Below, piece by piece: positions 52,623 to 61,535 of a stretch of 64,000 nucleotides of DNA. The translations under genes were made by a program, and so were the position numbers. This stretch comes from Clostridioides difficile (GTDB lineage Bacteria; Bacillota; Clostridia; Peptostreptococcales; Peptostreptococcaceae), in the NCBI GenBank assembly GCA_024919175.1, contig CP103804.1:1426001-1490000 (forward strand), written 5' to 3'. The notes beneath the pieces are model-generated. The model had not been told where the DNA came from. It saw only the letters and a list, made by a program, of their open reading frames with translations, and ran no database searches. Position 1 is the stretch's first letter. Each line of letters opens with the position of its first letter.

Positions 52623-54536
52623 ATGCGAGAAAGTATAGATTTAGAGAAAGAAAGCTTTTTTAATAAGCTTTTTAAAAAATATAAATTTAGACAATTAACA
52701 TTATTAATTCTAGATATTTGTAGCGTGCTAGTAGCATTTCGAATGTCTTTGAGTTTAACAGGAAATCTAAGTGGACTTGCTGTAGAGAGGGTTATAATTT
52801 CAGTTGGTATATATATTGTATTGCATATAATATCATTTAGGTTATTTAAATGCTACAATACATTATGGAGATATGCAGGAGAAGAAGAAATTATCTCGAT
52901 TTTTATTGCAACTTTAGCTTATTTAATTCCAGTTTATGTAATAAATAGAATATTGGGGTTTGATTATCCTATAATGCTTTATGTATTAAATACAATATTT
53001 ATTATAATGTTTACAAGTGGATTGAGAATAGGGTACAGAGCTGTAAGAATAGTAATGAATAAAACATATTCTAGAGGGAAGGTTTCTAACATTCTTATAA
53101 TTGGAGCAGGAGATGCTGGAGAGATGGTTATACAAGAATTAAAACGAAATCCAGAACTTAGAAAAGTAGCAGTGGCTATAATCGATGATGATAAAAATAA
53201 AATCGGAAGAATAATTCATAATGTAAAGATTGTAGGAACAACTTCAAAGATAAATGATATAGTTGAAGAATACAAAGTAGATGAAATAATTTTTTCTATT
53301 GCTAATATAGAAAAACACAGAAAAAAAGAAATCATTGATATATGTAAGAATACTAACTGTAAAATAAAGACAATACCAGGAATTTATGAAATTATAGATG
53401 GAAAAGTTGATATAAAACAGATTAGAGAGGTAGAAATAGAAGACTTATTAGGGAGAGAGCCTATAAGAACAAATTTAAAAGAGATAAGCAACTATATTGA
53501 AGGAAAAGTAATCCTTGTAACTGGAGGAGGAGGCTCAATTGGTTCAGAGCTTTGCAGACAGATTGCAGGATTTAATCCTAAAGAGCTTATTATAGTTGAT
53601 AATTATGAAAACAATGCTTATGCAATACAACAAGAATTGCTTAGAAAATATAAAAACAAGTTGGATTTAAAAGCAATAATAGCTTCAATAAGAGAAGAAA
53701 AAAGAATGGATGAAATATTTAATAAATATAAGCCAGAAGTGGTATTCCATGCAGCAGCTCATAAGCATGTTCCTCTTATGGAGTCAAGCCCTGGTGAAGC
53801 TATAAAGAACAATATATTTGGAACTTTGAATATAGCAGGCTTATCTTCAAAATATAGAGCTAAGAAGTTTGTTCTTATATCTACAGATAAAGCTGTAAAT
53901 CCTACAAATATAATGGGAGCTACTAAAAGAGCTGCCGAGATGATTATACAGACAATGAATGATGAAAGTCAGACTGAGTTTGTTGCAGTTAGATTTGGAA
54001 ATGTACTTGGAAGCAATGGAAGTGTAATTCCACTTTTCAAGAAACAAATTGAAGATGGTGGACCAGTAACTGTTACACATCCAGATATTATTAGATACTT
54101 TATGACAATACCAGAGGCTGTAGGGCTTGTTATACAGGCTGGAGCTATGGCTAAAGGTGGCGAAGTATTTGTACTTGATATGGGAGAGCCTGTAAAAATA
54201 TTGGATTTAGCAAAGAATTTAATAAAATTTAGTGGGTTTGAACCAGATGTTGATATAAAAATTGAATTTTCTGGCCTTAGACCTGGAGAAAAATTGTATG
54301 AAGAACTTCTTATGTCAGAAGAAGGTCTGTTAGATACAGAGCATAAAAAGATTTTTATTGGTAGGCCAATAGATGTTGATAGAGAAAAAATAACAAAATA
54401 CTTAAAACTTTTAAAAGAAATTACAAACAATGAAGAAATTGAAAAAATAGATAGTGTCATGAGAAAATTAGTACCAACTTACATTAAACCAGAAGATGCT
54501 AATATCAAGGAAATTGCAACAACTCGAGAGAAGTAG
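52623..54536 (+). CDS. CapD/PglF-like membrane-bound nucleotide-sugar 4,6-dehydratase
   Basis: About 637 residues. Four N-terminal membrane helices (~20-130) lead to a first Rossmann-like domain (VSNILIIGAGDAGEMVIQEL, ~150-270) and a C-terminal SDR domain from ~298 (VTGGGGSIGSELCRQI). The catalytic site reads STDKAVNPTN then IMGATKRAAEMI: the tyrosine of ordinary SDR enzymes is replaced by methionine (MxxxK), as in long membrane-bound UDP-GlcNAc 4,6-dehydratases. It would produce a 4-keto-6-deoxy sugar nucleotide. The start is ATG 52623 after GGAGG; a TTG-like extension to 52596 is not supported. It closes the PSII operon and follows a structured RNA element. Confidence 0.9.
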   Translation: MRESIDLEKESFFNKLFKKYKFRQLTLLILDICSVLVAFRMSLSLTGNLSGLAVERVIISVGIYIVLHIISFRLFKCYNTLWRYAGEEEIISIFIATLAYLIPVYVINRILGFDYPIMLYVLNTIFIIMFTSGLRIGYRAVRIVMNKTYSRGKVSNILIIGAGDAGEMVIQELKRNPELRKVAVAIIDDDKNKIGRIIHNVKIVGTTSKINDIVEEYKVDEIIFSIANIEKHRKKEIIDICKNTNCKIKTIPGIYEIIDGKVDIKQIREVEIEDLLGREPIRTNLKEISNYIEGKVILVTGGGGSIGSELCRQIAGFNPKELIIVDNYENNAYAIQQELLRKYKNKLDLKAIIASIREEKRMDEIFNKYKPEVVFHAAAHKHVPLMESSPGEAIKNNIFGTLNIAGLSSKYRAKKFVLISTDKAVNPTNIMGATKRAAEMIIQTMNDESQTEFVAVRFGNVLGSNGSVIPLFKKQIEDGGPVTVTHPDIIRYFMTIPEAVGLVIQAGAMAKGGEVFVLDMGEPVKILDLAKNLIKFSGFEPDVDIKIEFSGLRPGEKLYEELLMSEEGLLDTEHKKIFIGRPIDVDREKITKYLKLLKEITNNEEIEKIDSVMRKLVPTYIKPEDANIKEIATTREK

Positions 54537-54603
54537 AATATATTTCTAATTTGTAACCAAGGGGAGTAAAAAGAAACAAATAGATACCAAAAAGAAACAA
54601 AAG

Positions 54604-54631
54604 ATTACAAAAAGATTACAAAAAGATTACA
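54604..54631 (-). promoter_or_regulatory. Triple WalR-type half-sites upstream of the NlpC/P60 gene
   Basis: GATTACAAAAA is repeated three times with an 11-base period (ATTACA at 54604, 54615 and 54626). Read on the other strand this gives TGTAAT-CTTTT-TGTAAT-CTTTT-TGTAAT, two overlapping perfect WalR (YycF) boxes. Degenerate relatives (GATACCAAAAA, GAAACAAAA) precede them. The array ends seven bases before the -35, a position suited to activation. Confidence 0.72.
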
Positions 54632-54638
54632 AAAAAGG

Positions 54639-54667
54639 TTGCAATTTATTTTGATGTAAGTTAGAAT
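54639..54667 (+). promoter_or_regulatory. Predicted promoter of the NlpC/P60 hydrolase gene
   Basis: TTGCAA (54639-54644), 17-base spacer, TAGAAT (54662-54667). Confidence 0.65.
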
Positions 54668-54734
54668 GTTAATTAGGAATTGGAAACGAAGGAACAAAAT
54701 GTTAAATTTTCGAAAGGATTAGGTATTTGAGATT

Positions 54735-55442
54735 ATGATGAATATTAAAAATAAAAAACATATATTGAAAAAATTTATAGCGATGGTGTTAATAGCAGGA
54801 GTTGTTACAGTGGAGGCAGGAGCAATAACAGCTAGTGCAGCAGAGTTATCTAATTCACCTATGACTGCGACAGTAGATCAATGTGATTTCTTAAACATGA
54901 GAAGTGGAGCTAGTGCAAATGATGCAGTAGTAGGAAAGATAAACACAGGTGACAAAGTTGAAGTTTTAGAGTTACATTCAAATGGATGGATAAAAATAAA
55001 AACAGTTGACAATGTTACAGGATGGGTAAATGGAGATTATTTAACTATTGAAGGTGGAAATGTAGATGCAAAGGTACAAAATGTTTTAAACTTAGCATTT
55101 AAGCAACAAGGTAAGCCATATAGATGGGGAGCAACTGGACCAAACTCTTTTGATTGTTCTGGGTTCACTTCTTATGTCTATAAAAATGGAGCAGGAGTTA
55201 ATTTACCAAGAGTATCAAGATCACAAGCAACAGTAGGAAAGAAAGTATCTAGAGCAGAATTAAAAGCAGGAGATTTAGTTTTCTTTGGTTCAGGTGGTTC
55301 AATAAATCATGTTGGGTTGTATATAGGAGATTCTAAATTTATACATTCACCACAAACAGGAGATGTAGTAAAAGTTACTAGTATGGCTCCAGGAACTAAT
55401 TATGCCAGAAGACTTATAACTGCTACACGTGTTTTACAATAA
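54735..55442 (+). CDS. Secreted SH3b-NlpC/P60 peptidoglycan endopeptidase
   Basis: 235 residues. The signal peptide runs to about ASA/AEL (residue 36). A bacterial SH3 domain (~43-105; FLNMRSGASANDAVVGKI, GWVNGDYL) is followed by an NlpC/P60 domain (~113-235). The catalytic triad is visible: C141 in NSFDCSGFTSY, H192 in SINHVGLYIG and H204 in FIHSP. Such enzymes cut D-Glu-diaminopimelate bonds in stem peptides. It has no CWB2 repeats, so SH3b or diffusion must provide wall contact. Two adjacent ATG codons (54735 and 54738) are equally possible starts. The promoter carries WalR-type boxes. Confidence 0.93.
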   Translation: MMNIKNKKHILKKFIAMVLIAGVVTVEAGAITASAAELSNSPMTATVDQCDFLNMRSGASANDAVVGKINTGDKVEVLELHSNGWIKIKTVDNVTGWVNGDYLTIEGGNVDAKVQNVLNLAFKQQGKPYRWGATGPNSFDCSGFTSYVYKNGAGVNLPRVSRSQATVGKKVSRAELKAGDLVFFGSGGSINHVGLYIGDSKFIHSPQTGDVVKVTSMAPGTNYARRLITATRVLQ

Positions 55443-55555
55443 TAATAGATTTAATTTACATAGGATTGAATACTAACATTAAATATAATTATGTTTAATG
55501 TTTTACATAGAGAGTTAAGTATTAATTAATATTAAAATAGTGATGAACGTTATAA

Positions 55556-55593
55556 AAACAGCAAAGAATATAAATTTCTTTGCTGTTTTTTTT
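55556..55593 (+). terminator. Terminator after the NlpC/P60 gene
   Basis: AAAAACAGCAAAGAA, a 7-base loop, TTCTTTGCTGTTTTT: perfect 15-base stem followed by more T. Confidence 0.92.
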
Positions 55594-55657
55594 ATAATAA
55601 ATTATTTCATATTATAATCAAATATTAAATATAAATATTAACTATATTATTCAATAT

Positions 55658-55687
55658 TTGACAGATAATATGAATTTTAGATATACT
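55658..55687 (+). promoter_or_regulatory. Predicted cwp19 promoter
   Basis: Consensus TTGACA (55658-55663), 18-base spacer, TATACT (55682-55687). Confidence 0.65.
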
Positions 55688-55741
55688 TAGTAAGGAGTAT
55701 ATTGTAGAAAAAAATAAATTTAAGAAATTAAGGGGGATGAA

Positions 55742-57856
55742 ATGAAAAAGATAAGTATATTACTATTATCGTTGGTAATGACACTTACAATGTGTAGTGT
55801 AAGTTCATTTGCTGATTCGTCAAATGATAAGGAAATGAGAGCAGCTTGGATATCTACAGTTTATAACTTAGATTGGCCTAAGACTAAAAATAATGAAGCC
55901 AAGCAAAAAAAGGAATACACAGACTTATTAGACAAATTGAAAAGTTCAGGAATAAACACAGCAGTGGTTCAAGTAAGACCAAAATCAGATGCTTTATATA
56001 AATCAAATATAAATCCATGGTCTGAATATCTTACAGGTACTCAAGGTAAAGACCCTGGATATGACCCATTACCATTTTTAATAGAAGAGGCACACAAAAG
56101 AGGAATGGAATTCCACGCATGGTTTAATCCATACAGAATAACTATGGCAGATGAGAGCATAGATAAGTTGCCAGCAAATCATCCAGCAAAGAAAAATCCA
56201 AGCTGGGTAGTTAAACATGGGAATAAGTATTACTATGACCCAGGTTTACCAGAAGTTAGAAAGTACATAGTCGATAGTATAGCAGAGGTAGTTCAAAATT
56301 ATGATATAGATGGTGTTCATTTTGATGATTATTTCTACCCAGGAGTAAGCTTCAATGATACTGCTACATATCAAAAATATGGACAAGGACAGAACAAAGA
56401 CAATTGGAGAAGAGAAAATGTAAATACTCTACTTAGGGATGTAAAGGCATCTATAAAGAGTATAAAGCCTGAAGTTGTATTTGGTGTGAGTCCAGCTGGA
56501 ATATGGAGAAATAAGAGTAGTGACCCAACAGGTTCAGATACATCAGGTAATGAAAGTTATGTAGGTACATATGCAGATACAAGAGCATGGATAAAACAAG
56601 GATTAGTTGATTATGTAGTTCCACAACTTTACTGGCCAATTGGTCTTAAAGCTGCAGACTACTCTAAATTAGTTTCATGGTGGGCAAACGAAGTAAAAGG
56701 AACAGATGTAGACTTATACATAGGACAAGGTATATATAAACAAGGGCAATCAAGTTATAATGGACAAAATATAGCAAAAGAAATAGTACAACAAGTAACA
56801 TTAAATAGAAAATATAGTGAAATAAAAGGTAGTATGTATTTTTCAGCTAAAGATATAGCAAATAGTACATCTATACAAAATGATTTAAAGAGCTTGTACT
56901 CTGGAAGTAATGAACAACCAGTGACTCCACCATCTAATGTCAAGGTGGAAAAATTAAGAGGTGCTGAAAGATATGATACAGCAGTTGCAATAAGTAAAAA
57001 AGGATGGGCTACAAATTCAGATACAGTAGTATTAGTAAATGGATATTCTATAGTTGATGGTATAACATCAACTCCACTTGCTACTGCAAATGATGCACCT
57101 ATATTATTAGTAAATAAGGGTGATATACCAACATCTACTAAGAATGAGATAAAAAGACTTAATCCAAGCAAAGTTATCTTAATAGGAGGAAATAATTCTA
57201 TTGGAGATAAAGTTGAAAGTGAGATAAAAGATACACTATCAAATGTATCAATAAACAGAGTAGGTGGCTCAGATAGATATAGCACATCTCTTTTAATAGC
57301 AAAAGAATTAGCAAAGACTAATGCGGTAGACAAACTATATATAACAAGTGGTACAGGTGAAGCAGATTCTCTTTCTATAGCTTCAAAAGCAGGAGAAGAA
57401 AAGCAACCAATCGTATTAGTATCAAAAGACAATGTAAGTGATGAAATATATAATTGGGTATCAGACTTAAATGTAAAAGATGCATACTTTATAGGTGGTA
57501 ATTTAAGTATATCTGATTCAGTAATAAATAAATTAGATAAAGTTATTACAAATGATGTATCTAAAAATAGAATAGCTGGAGAGAATAGAGAAGAAACAAA
57601 TGGAAAAGTAATACAAAAATTCTATCCAAATGCTGAATATTCATCAATGTTTGTAAGTAAGAGCAATCAGTTAGTAGATGCCTTAACATCAGGACCTTTA
57701 GCAGCAAAATTGAAATCACCAGTAGTTATGCTTGGAAATAGTGTAACATCTGCTCAGAAAACTGCTCTAGAGCCTAAAAAGACAAGCCTAGTATATGAGG
57801 CTGGAGATGGCATAAATCAAACTGCATTAAATAGTTTATTAAACTTAGTTCAGTAG
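55742..57856 (+). CDS. cwp19: Cell wall protein Cwp19: DUF187/GHL10 lytic transglycosylase with C-terminal CWB2 repeats
   Basis: 704 residues. Signal peptide cleaved after SFA. Residues ~30-390 form a TIM-barrel glycosyl-hydrolase-like domain (DUF187/GHL10): MRAAWISTVYNLDWP, AVVQVRPKSDALY, EFHAWFNPYRI, DGVHFDDYFYPG, FGVSPAGIWRN, VVPQLYWP. Published work identified Cwp19 as a lytic transglycosylase acting on peptidoglycan glycan strands and involved in autolysis and toxin release. Three CWB2 repeats (~400-704; GAERYDTAVAIS, GSDRYSTSLLIA, GENREETNGKVI) anchor it. The third repeat reads NGKVI where nearly all others read NAKVI. Ribosome site GGGGG before ATG 55742. Confidence 0.95.
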   Translation: MKKISILLLSLVMTLTMCSVSSFADSSNDKEMRAAWISTVYNLDWPKTKNNEAKQKKEYTDLLDKLKSSGINTAVVQVRPKSDALYKSNINPWSEYLTGTQGKDPGYDPLPFLIEEAHKRGMEFHAWFNPYRITMADESIDKLPANHPAKKNPSWVVKHGNKYYYDPGLPEVRKYIVDSIAEVVQNYDIDGVHFDDYFYPGVSFNDTATYQKYGQGQNKDNWRRENVNTLLRDVKASIKSIKPEVVFGVSPAGIWRNKSSDPTGSDTSGNESYVGTYADTRAWIKQGLVDYVVPQLYWPIGLKAADYSKLVSWWANEVKGTDVDLYIGQGIYKQGQSSYNGQNIAKEIVQQVTLNRKYSEIKGSMYFSAKDIANSTSIQNDLKSLYSGSNEQPVTPPSNVKVEKLRGAERYDTAVAISKKGWATNSDTVVLVNGYSIVDGITSTPLATANDAPILLVNKGDIPTSTKNEIKRLNPSKVILIGGNNSIGDKVESEIKDTLSNVSINRVGGSDRYSTSLLIAKELAKTNAVDKLYITSGTGEADSLSIASKAGEEKQPIVLVSKDNVSDEIYNWVSDLNVKDAYFIGGNLSISDSVINKLDKVITNDVSKNRIAGENREETNGKVIQKFYPNAEYSSMFVSKSNQLVDALTSGPLAAKLKSPVVMLGNSVTSAQKTALEPKKTSLVYEAGDGINQTALNSLLNLVQ

Positions 57857-57968
57857 TAAGAATTTAATAAAGAGACTAGATTATATAACACTATAAAAGC
57901 AAATTAAAATAAAAGTATCAAATTGGAAAATGTTAAATTGAAAAAGTATTAAATAAGAGTAGAAAATA

Positions 57969-58043
57969 AAAAAAGAACTATATACATTTTATAATCAAGT
58001 ATGGATAATAACTTGAAAATAATTATGTAATATAGTTCTTTTT
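57969..58043. terminator. Bidirectional terminator between cwp19 and the convergent LCP gene
   Basis: AAAAAGAACTATAT (57969 on) pairs with ATATAGTTCTTTTT (to 58043) around a long AT-rich loop. A and T flanks serve both strands. Confidence 0.75.
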
Positions 58044-58098
58044 ATATATTTAATCTTATATTTTATAATAATATTTGTGTTAAATGTTTTTATTGTTA

Positions 58099-59064
58099 TT
58101 ATTGTTCAAATTCTATATCATTAAATATAAAATCGTGTAATATATCTAAAGTATCTGGGTCAAATCTAAGAACCCAACCAGCTTTTCCATATATACCACC
58201 TGTACTGTGAATTTCATCATCAATAGGGAATTCAAATTGTTTAATACTTAAGTCACCCATTTTTAAAACTTGAGCTCCTAGAGAAAGTATTGCATTAGGT
58301 TTCATATTAGTTTTAACATATGGAAGAACAGCATCTAATAAACTTGGATATTTAGTAACAGGTAAAGTTTCTGTTTTCTTGATTATAGCTTGTATAATCT
58401 CTCTTTGTCTTCCATCTCTTGCAAAGGCTGTATCATTATGTCTGATACGTGCAAAAGATAGTGCTTGATATCCATTTAAAGTTTGTACTCCAGATTTCCT
58501 AATATATTGTATGCTACCTTTATCACCACTTTTATTCCAACCATAAGTTTCAGGAATAAATTTATTTAATTCACTTATTTCTCCTTTTTCAATTGTAACT
58601 TCAACGCCACCAATAGCATCAATTATATACATAAATGATTCGAAATTAACACAAGCATAATTTTGAATATCAACATTAAAGTTCTCTTCAATTGTTTGTA
58701 TTAACAAATCAGCTTGTCCATAAGCATAGGCATGAGTAAGTTTTTGTTTACCATGACCAGGGATGTCTACATAGCTATCACGAGCCAATGATGTAAGTTT
58801 GATATCATTATGTTTGTTATCAATAGTTAATATCATCATAGCATCTGACCTTGAAGAATCTTCATTTGGTCTAGCATCTGTTCCCATAAGTAGTATGTTA
58901 GTTATTCCATTTTCATTTTTATGGTCATTATTATTTAATAAATCACTATTTATGCTTGAGTCATGAATAGTAGATAATTTGTAATAAAAATATCCATAGA
59001 CGCTTATAGGGAATATTACTACCAAGAAAGCCAGTAGTATAACAAATTTCTTTAATTTTGACAA
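58099..59064 (-). CDS. LytR-CpsA-Psr (LCP) glycopolymer ligase, copy 1
   Basis: 321 residues with one N-terminal membrane helix (FVILLAFLVVIFPISVYGYF) and an extracellular LCP domain: ILLMGTDARPNEDSSRSDAM, LTSLARDSYVDIPGHG, HAYAYGQ, IGGVEV, LSFARIRHNDTAFARDGRQ. The arginines and aspartates that hold the polyprenyl pyrophosphate headgroup (RSD, ARDSY, RIRHND, DGRQ) are present. LCP proteins move glycopolymers from lipid carrier to the wall; two LCP proteins in C. difficile (LcpA/LcpB) are reported to attach PSII, and these are most likely that pair, though I cannot tell which is which. Start is TTG (ribosome site AAGGGG). Confidence 0.92.
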   Translation of the reverse strand: MSKLKKFVILLAFLVVIFPISVYGYFYYKLSTIHDSSINSDLLNNNDHKNENGITNILLMGTDARPNEDSSRSDAMMILTIDNKHNDIKLTSLARDSYVDIPGHGKQKLTHAYAYGQADLLIQTIEENFNVDIQNYACVNFESFMYIIDAIGGVEVTIEKGEISELNKFIPETYGWNKSGDKGSIQYIRKSGVQTLNGYQALSFARIRHNDTAFARDGRQREIIQAIIKKTETLPVTKYPSLLDAVLPYVKTNMKPNAILSLGAQVLKMGDLSIKQFEFPIDDEIHSTGGIYGKAGWVLRFDPDTLDILHDFIFNDIEFEQ

Positions 59065-59117
59065 AAGTACCCCTTCTTTCTTCTTTTTCCTGTATATTTT
59101 TTAATAGCATACACTTA

Positions 59118-59146
59118 ATTATATTAAAGTATTGAGATATATTCAA
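59118..59146 (-). promoter_or_regulatory. Promoter of LCP copy 1
   Basis: On the reverse strand: TTGAAT (59146-59141), 17-base spacer, TATAAT (59123-59118). Very similar in sequence to the promoter of LCP copy 2. Confidence 0.7.
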
Positions 59147-59300
59147 TACTTGTTTCAGTTACAAAAAAAAGACAATGATATAATTTATAAGAAAATTTGT
59201 CAATTTATATATATAATTAAAAGTATGAGTATTATATTATGTAAAAAATTAATTGAAATTTTAAAGAAAAATAAGCTTTATATGTTTTTTGCAATAAAAA
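59147..59300. other. Gap between the two LCP genes
   Basis: The 336-base gap holds the copy 1 promoter, this AT-rich stretch and the copy 2 terminator. A 65-codon open frame on the plus strand (59132-59329) has no ribosome site and runs into the terminator hairpin, so I do not call it. Confidence 0.5.
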
Positions 59301-59355
59301 TAAGTACATACCTATCAATTACAAAATAATTTGCCTCTTGAAAGGTATGTACTTA
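59301..59355 (-). terminator. Terminator of LCP copy 2
   Basis: TAAGTACATACCT (59301-59313) pairs with AGGTATGTACTTA (59343-59355); in the reverse direction the stem is followed by TTTTTATT. Confidence 0.8.
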
Positions 59356-59400
59356 CTGTAAGATTCTATATATAATTTTTTATTACTCTAAATAAACATT

Positions 59401-60357
59401 TTACTCTTCAACCATAATATCTTCAAATATGAAATCGTGCATTGCATCTAATTCATATTCTTCAAAAGGAATTACATAGCCTGCATCACCAATTTTTCTA
59501 CCATTTTCAGTAGAAAGAGGGAATTCCATTGATTTTAAGTCTAAGTTTCCAATACTTAAAAGCTTTGTTCCTAGAGAAATTATTTCATTAGGACTCATAT
59601 TAGTTTTAACATATGGAAGTATGGTATTAACTAGATTAGGATATTTGGTAACTGGTAAATCCTTAACACCATTTATTAAACTTTGTATAACACTTCTTTG
59701 TCTTCTATCTCTCTCATCTGTACTATCATTTTTTCTTATACGAGAAAATGCAAGTGTTTGATATCCATTTAGTTTCTGCTCGCCTGAACTTCTTATATAC
59801 TCAAGAGAGCCTTTGTCAGAGCTTTTATTCCATTTGTAAGTTTCAGGTATAAATTTGTTTAATTCTCTTATTTCACTCTTATCAACTGTAACAGTAACTC
59901 CTCCTAGAGCATCAACTATGTCCATAAAAGAGAAAAAGTCAACTACAGCATAATTCTGTATATCAAGTTGGAAATTTTCTTCTATAGTTTCTATTAATAA
60001 ATTAGCTTGACCATATACATAAGCATGTGTTAATTTTTGTTCTCCATGTCCTGGTATATTGACATACGTATCTCTATTTAATGAAGTTAATTTAAGACTT
60101 TTATTTTTATTATCAATAGTTAATATCATCATGGCATCAGAACGAGAAACTTCTTCCCCTGGTCTTGCATCTGTACCTAATAATAATATATTTGTAATAT
60201 CTTCTTCATTTTTATAGTCATTATTGCTAAGAGCCTCTGTATTTATACTATCATCTTGGATAGTTTTTAATTTAGTAAAAACATATCCATATACACTAAC
60301 AGGAAATGCTATGACTAAAAGGGCTAGAAATATAACGAACTTTTTGAGTCCTGACAA
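59401..60357 (-). CDS. LytR-CpsA-Psr (LCP) glycopolymer ligase, copy 2
   Basis: 318 residues, same layout as copy 1: one membrane helix (FVIFLALLVIAFPVSVYGYVF) and an LCP domain with ILLLGTDARPGEEVSRSDAM, LTSLNRDTYVNIPGHG, HAYVYGQ, LGGVTVTVD and FSRIRKNDSTDERDRRQ. The pyrophosphate-binding arginines are kept. It also starts at TTG (ribosome site AGGGG). The two genes are a tandem duplication with separate promoters and terminators; sequence has diverged in the middle, so partly separate roles are possible. Expected to act outside the membrane in attaching PSII to peptidoglycan. Confidence 0.92.
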   Translation of the reverse strand: MSGLKKFVIFLALLVIAFPVSVYGYVFTKLKTIQDDSINTEALSNNDYKNEEDITNILLLGTDARPGEEVSRSDAMMILTIDNKNKSLKLTSLNRDTYVNIPGHGEQKLTHAYVYGQANLLIETIEENFQLDIQNYAVVDFFSFMDIVDALGGVTVTVDKSEIRELNKFIPETYKWNKSSDKGSLEYIRSSGEQKLNGYQTLAFSRIRKNDSTDERDRRQRSVIQSLINGVKDLPVTKYPNLVNTILPYVKTNMSPNEIISLGTKLLSIGNLDLKSMEFPLSTENGRKIGDAGYVIPFEEYELDAMHDFIFEDIMVEE

Positions 60358-60399
60358 TAATATCCCCTACTTTCTAAATTTTTTAATTACACATAGTTA

Positions 60400-60428
60400 A
60401 TTATATTAAAAAATTGTTACATAAGCAA
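60400..60428 (-). promoter_or_regulatory. Promoter of LCP copy 2
   Basis: On the reverse strand: TTGCTT (60428-60423), 17-base spacer, TATAAT (60405-60400), with TTTAATATAATTAA around the -10 as at copy 1. Confidence 0.7.
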
Positions 60429-60623
60429 TAAAAAATACAATAAATTAGCATAAGTTTGTCATAATATAATTATTTTTATAATATTTTATAGAGGTAAGTG
60501 TGTAGTTATTATTACTCTTCTTGGAATACAATTATATAAAGATTTAAATTTTTATAAATTGATGTATATATTGAAAAAAATATTTTCCTGAATATAGTTA
60601 TATCATCTTACAAAAGGTGTAAA
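60429..60623. other. Divergent intergenic region between LCP copy 2 and the HAD gene
   Basis: The 368-base gap holds two back-to-back promoters. The part between them is AT-rich with no open frame or RNA structure that I can support. Confidence 0.4.
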
Positions 60624-60651
60624 TTGTAATTTAGAATTTTTGGTGTATAAT
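60624..60651 (+). promoter_or_regulatory. Predicted promoter of the HAD phosphatase gene
   Basis: TTGTAA (60624-60629), 16-base spacer, TATAAT (60646-60651). Confidence 0.6.
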
Positions 60652-60725
60652 AGGAATTGAAAATTTAAACTGATAAAAATTAATAAAAAATAATCATAAA
60701 TTATATAATTTGGGGGAGGAAATGT

Positions 60726-61514
60726 ATGATAAAATTAATAGCAACAGACTTAGATGGAACTTTGTTAGATGAAAAGAGCGAAATAAATCCAGAATTTTAT
60801 AAAGTATTTAAAAAATTAAGAGAGAGGGGGATAATGTTTTCTGCTGCAAGTGGCAGGCAGTATCAAAATCTTATAAAAAAATTTGAAGATATAAAAGATG
60901 ATATGATGTTTATCTCAGAAAATGGAACATTAGTAGTATATAAAGGAAAAGAAATATTATCAAATCCCTTGGATAAAGAGTTAGTAAGTGAAATCATAGA
61001 GACAACAAGAAGTATAAAAGGGAAAAAAATTGTAATGAGTGGTAAAAAATATGCTTATATAGAGAGCAAAGACGAAGCTTTTATAGAAGAAGTTAATACT
61101 TACTATGCAAAGTTTAAAATTGTGGATGACTTGACTAAAGTAGAAGGTGATATATTAAAGATAGCCATATTTGACTTCAAAGGTGCAGAACATAACAATA
61201 GTATCTACTTTGATAAGTTTTCTGATAGAGCTCAAGTATGTATTTCTGGGGTAGAGTGGCTTGATTTAACTGCAAAAGGTGCAAATAAAGGAAGTGCTAT
61301 AAAAAAAGTGCAAAGAATGTTAGATATAAAATATGAAGAAACTATGGTATTTGGTGACCAATTGAATGATGTGGAAATGATGAAGAGTGCTTATCATAGC
61401 TATGCCATGGAGAATGCAAATGAGTATTTGAAAGAAATTGCTAGATTTAGAGCAAAAAGAAATACTGAAAATGGTGTTGTAGATAAGATAAAAGAAGTCA
61501 TAAAAATTGGATAG
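60726..61514 (+). CDS. Cof-type HAD-family sugar/nucleotide phosphatase
   Basis: 262 residues of the Cof/IIB HAD hydrolase family. Motif I is IATDLDGTLLD (nucleophile D8, acid/base D10), motif II is in FSAASGRQY, and motifs III/IV are in GANKGSAIKKV and VFGDQLNDVEMM. The C2-type cap between them (~85-190) sets substrate choice, commonly sugar phosphates, nucleotides or FMN/PLP; I cannot name the substrate. Ribosome site GGGGGAGG. The following regulator gene begins 21 bases later, so the two may share a transcript, but no functional link is evident. Confidence 0.92.
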   Translation: MIKLIATDLDGTLLDEKSEINPEFYKVFKKLRERGIMFSAASGRQYQNLIKKFEDIKDDMMFISENGTLVVYKGKEILSNPLDKELVSEIIETTRSIKGKKIVMSGKKYAYIESKDEAFIEEVNTYYAKFKIVDDLTKVEGDILKIAIFDFKGAEHNNSIYFDKFSDRAQVCISGVEWLDLTAKGANKGSAIKKVQRMLDIKYEETMVFGDQLNDVEMMKSAYHSYAMENANEYLKEIARFRAKRNTENGVVDKIKEVIKIG

Positions 61515-61535
61515 CCATCTATGATGGGGGTCTAA

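Noticed and set aside
54604..54631. Reading the GATTACAAAAA repeats as a CRISPR or minisatellite
   Set aside because: Only three 11-base units, no spacers, and they sit directly upstream of a promoter, so a regulator-binding array explains them better.
59132..59329. A 65-codon plus-strand open frame between the LCP genes
   Set aside because: No ribosome site, composition is lysine/isoleucine-rich as in random AT-rich sequence, and it overlaps the copy 1 LCP promoter and the copy 2 LCP terminator hairpin.
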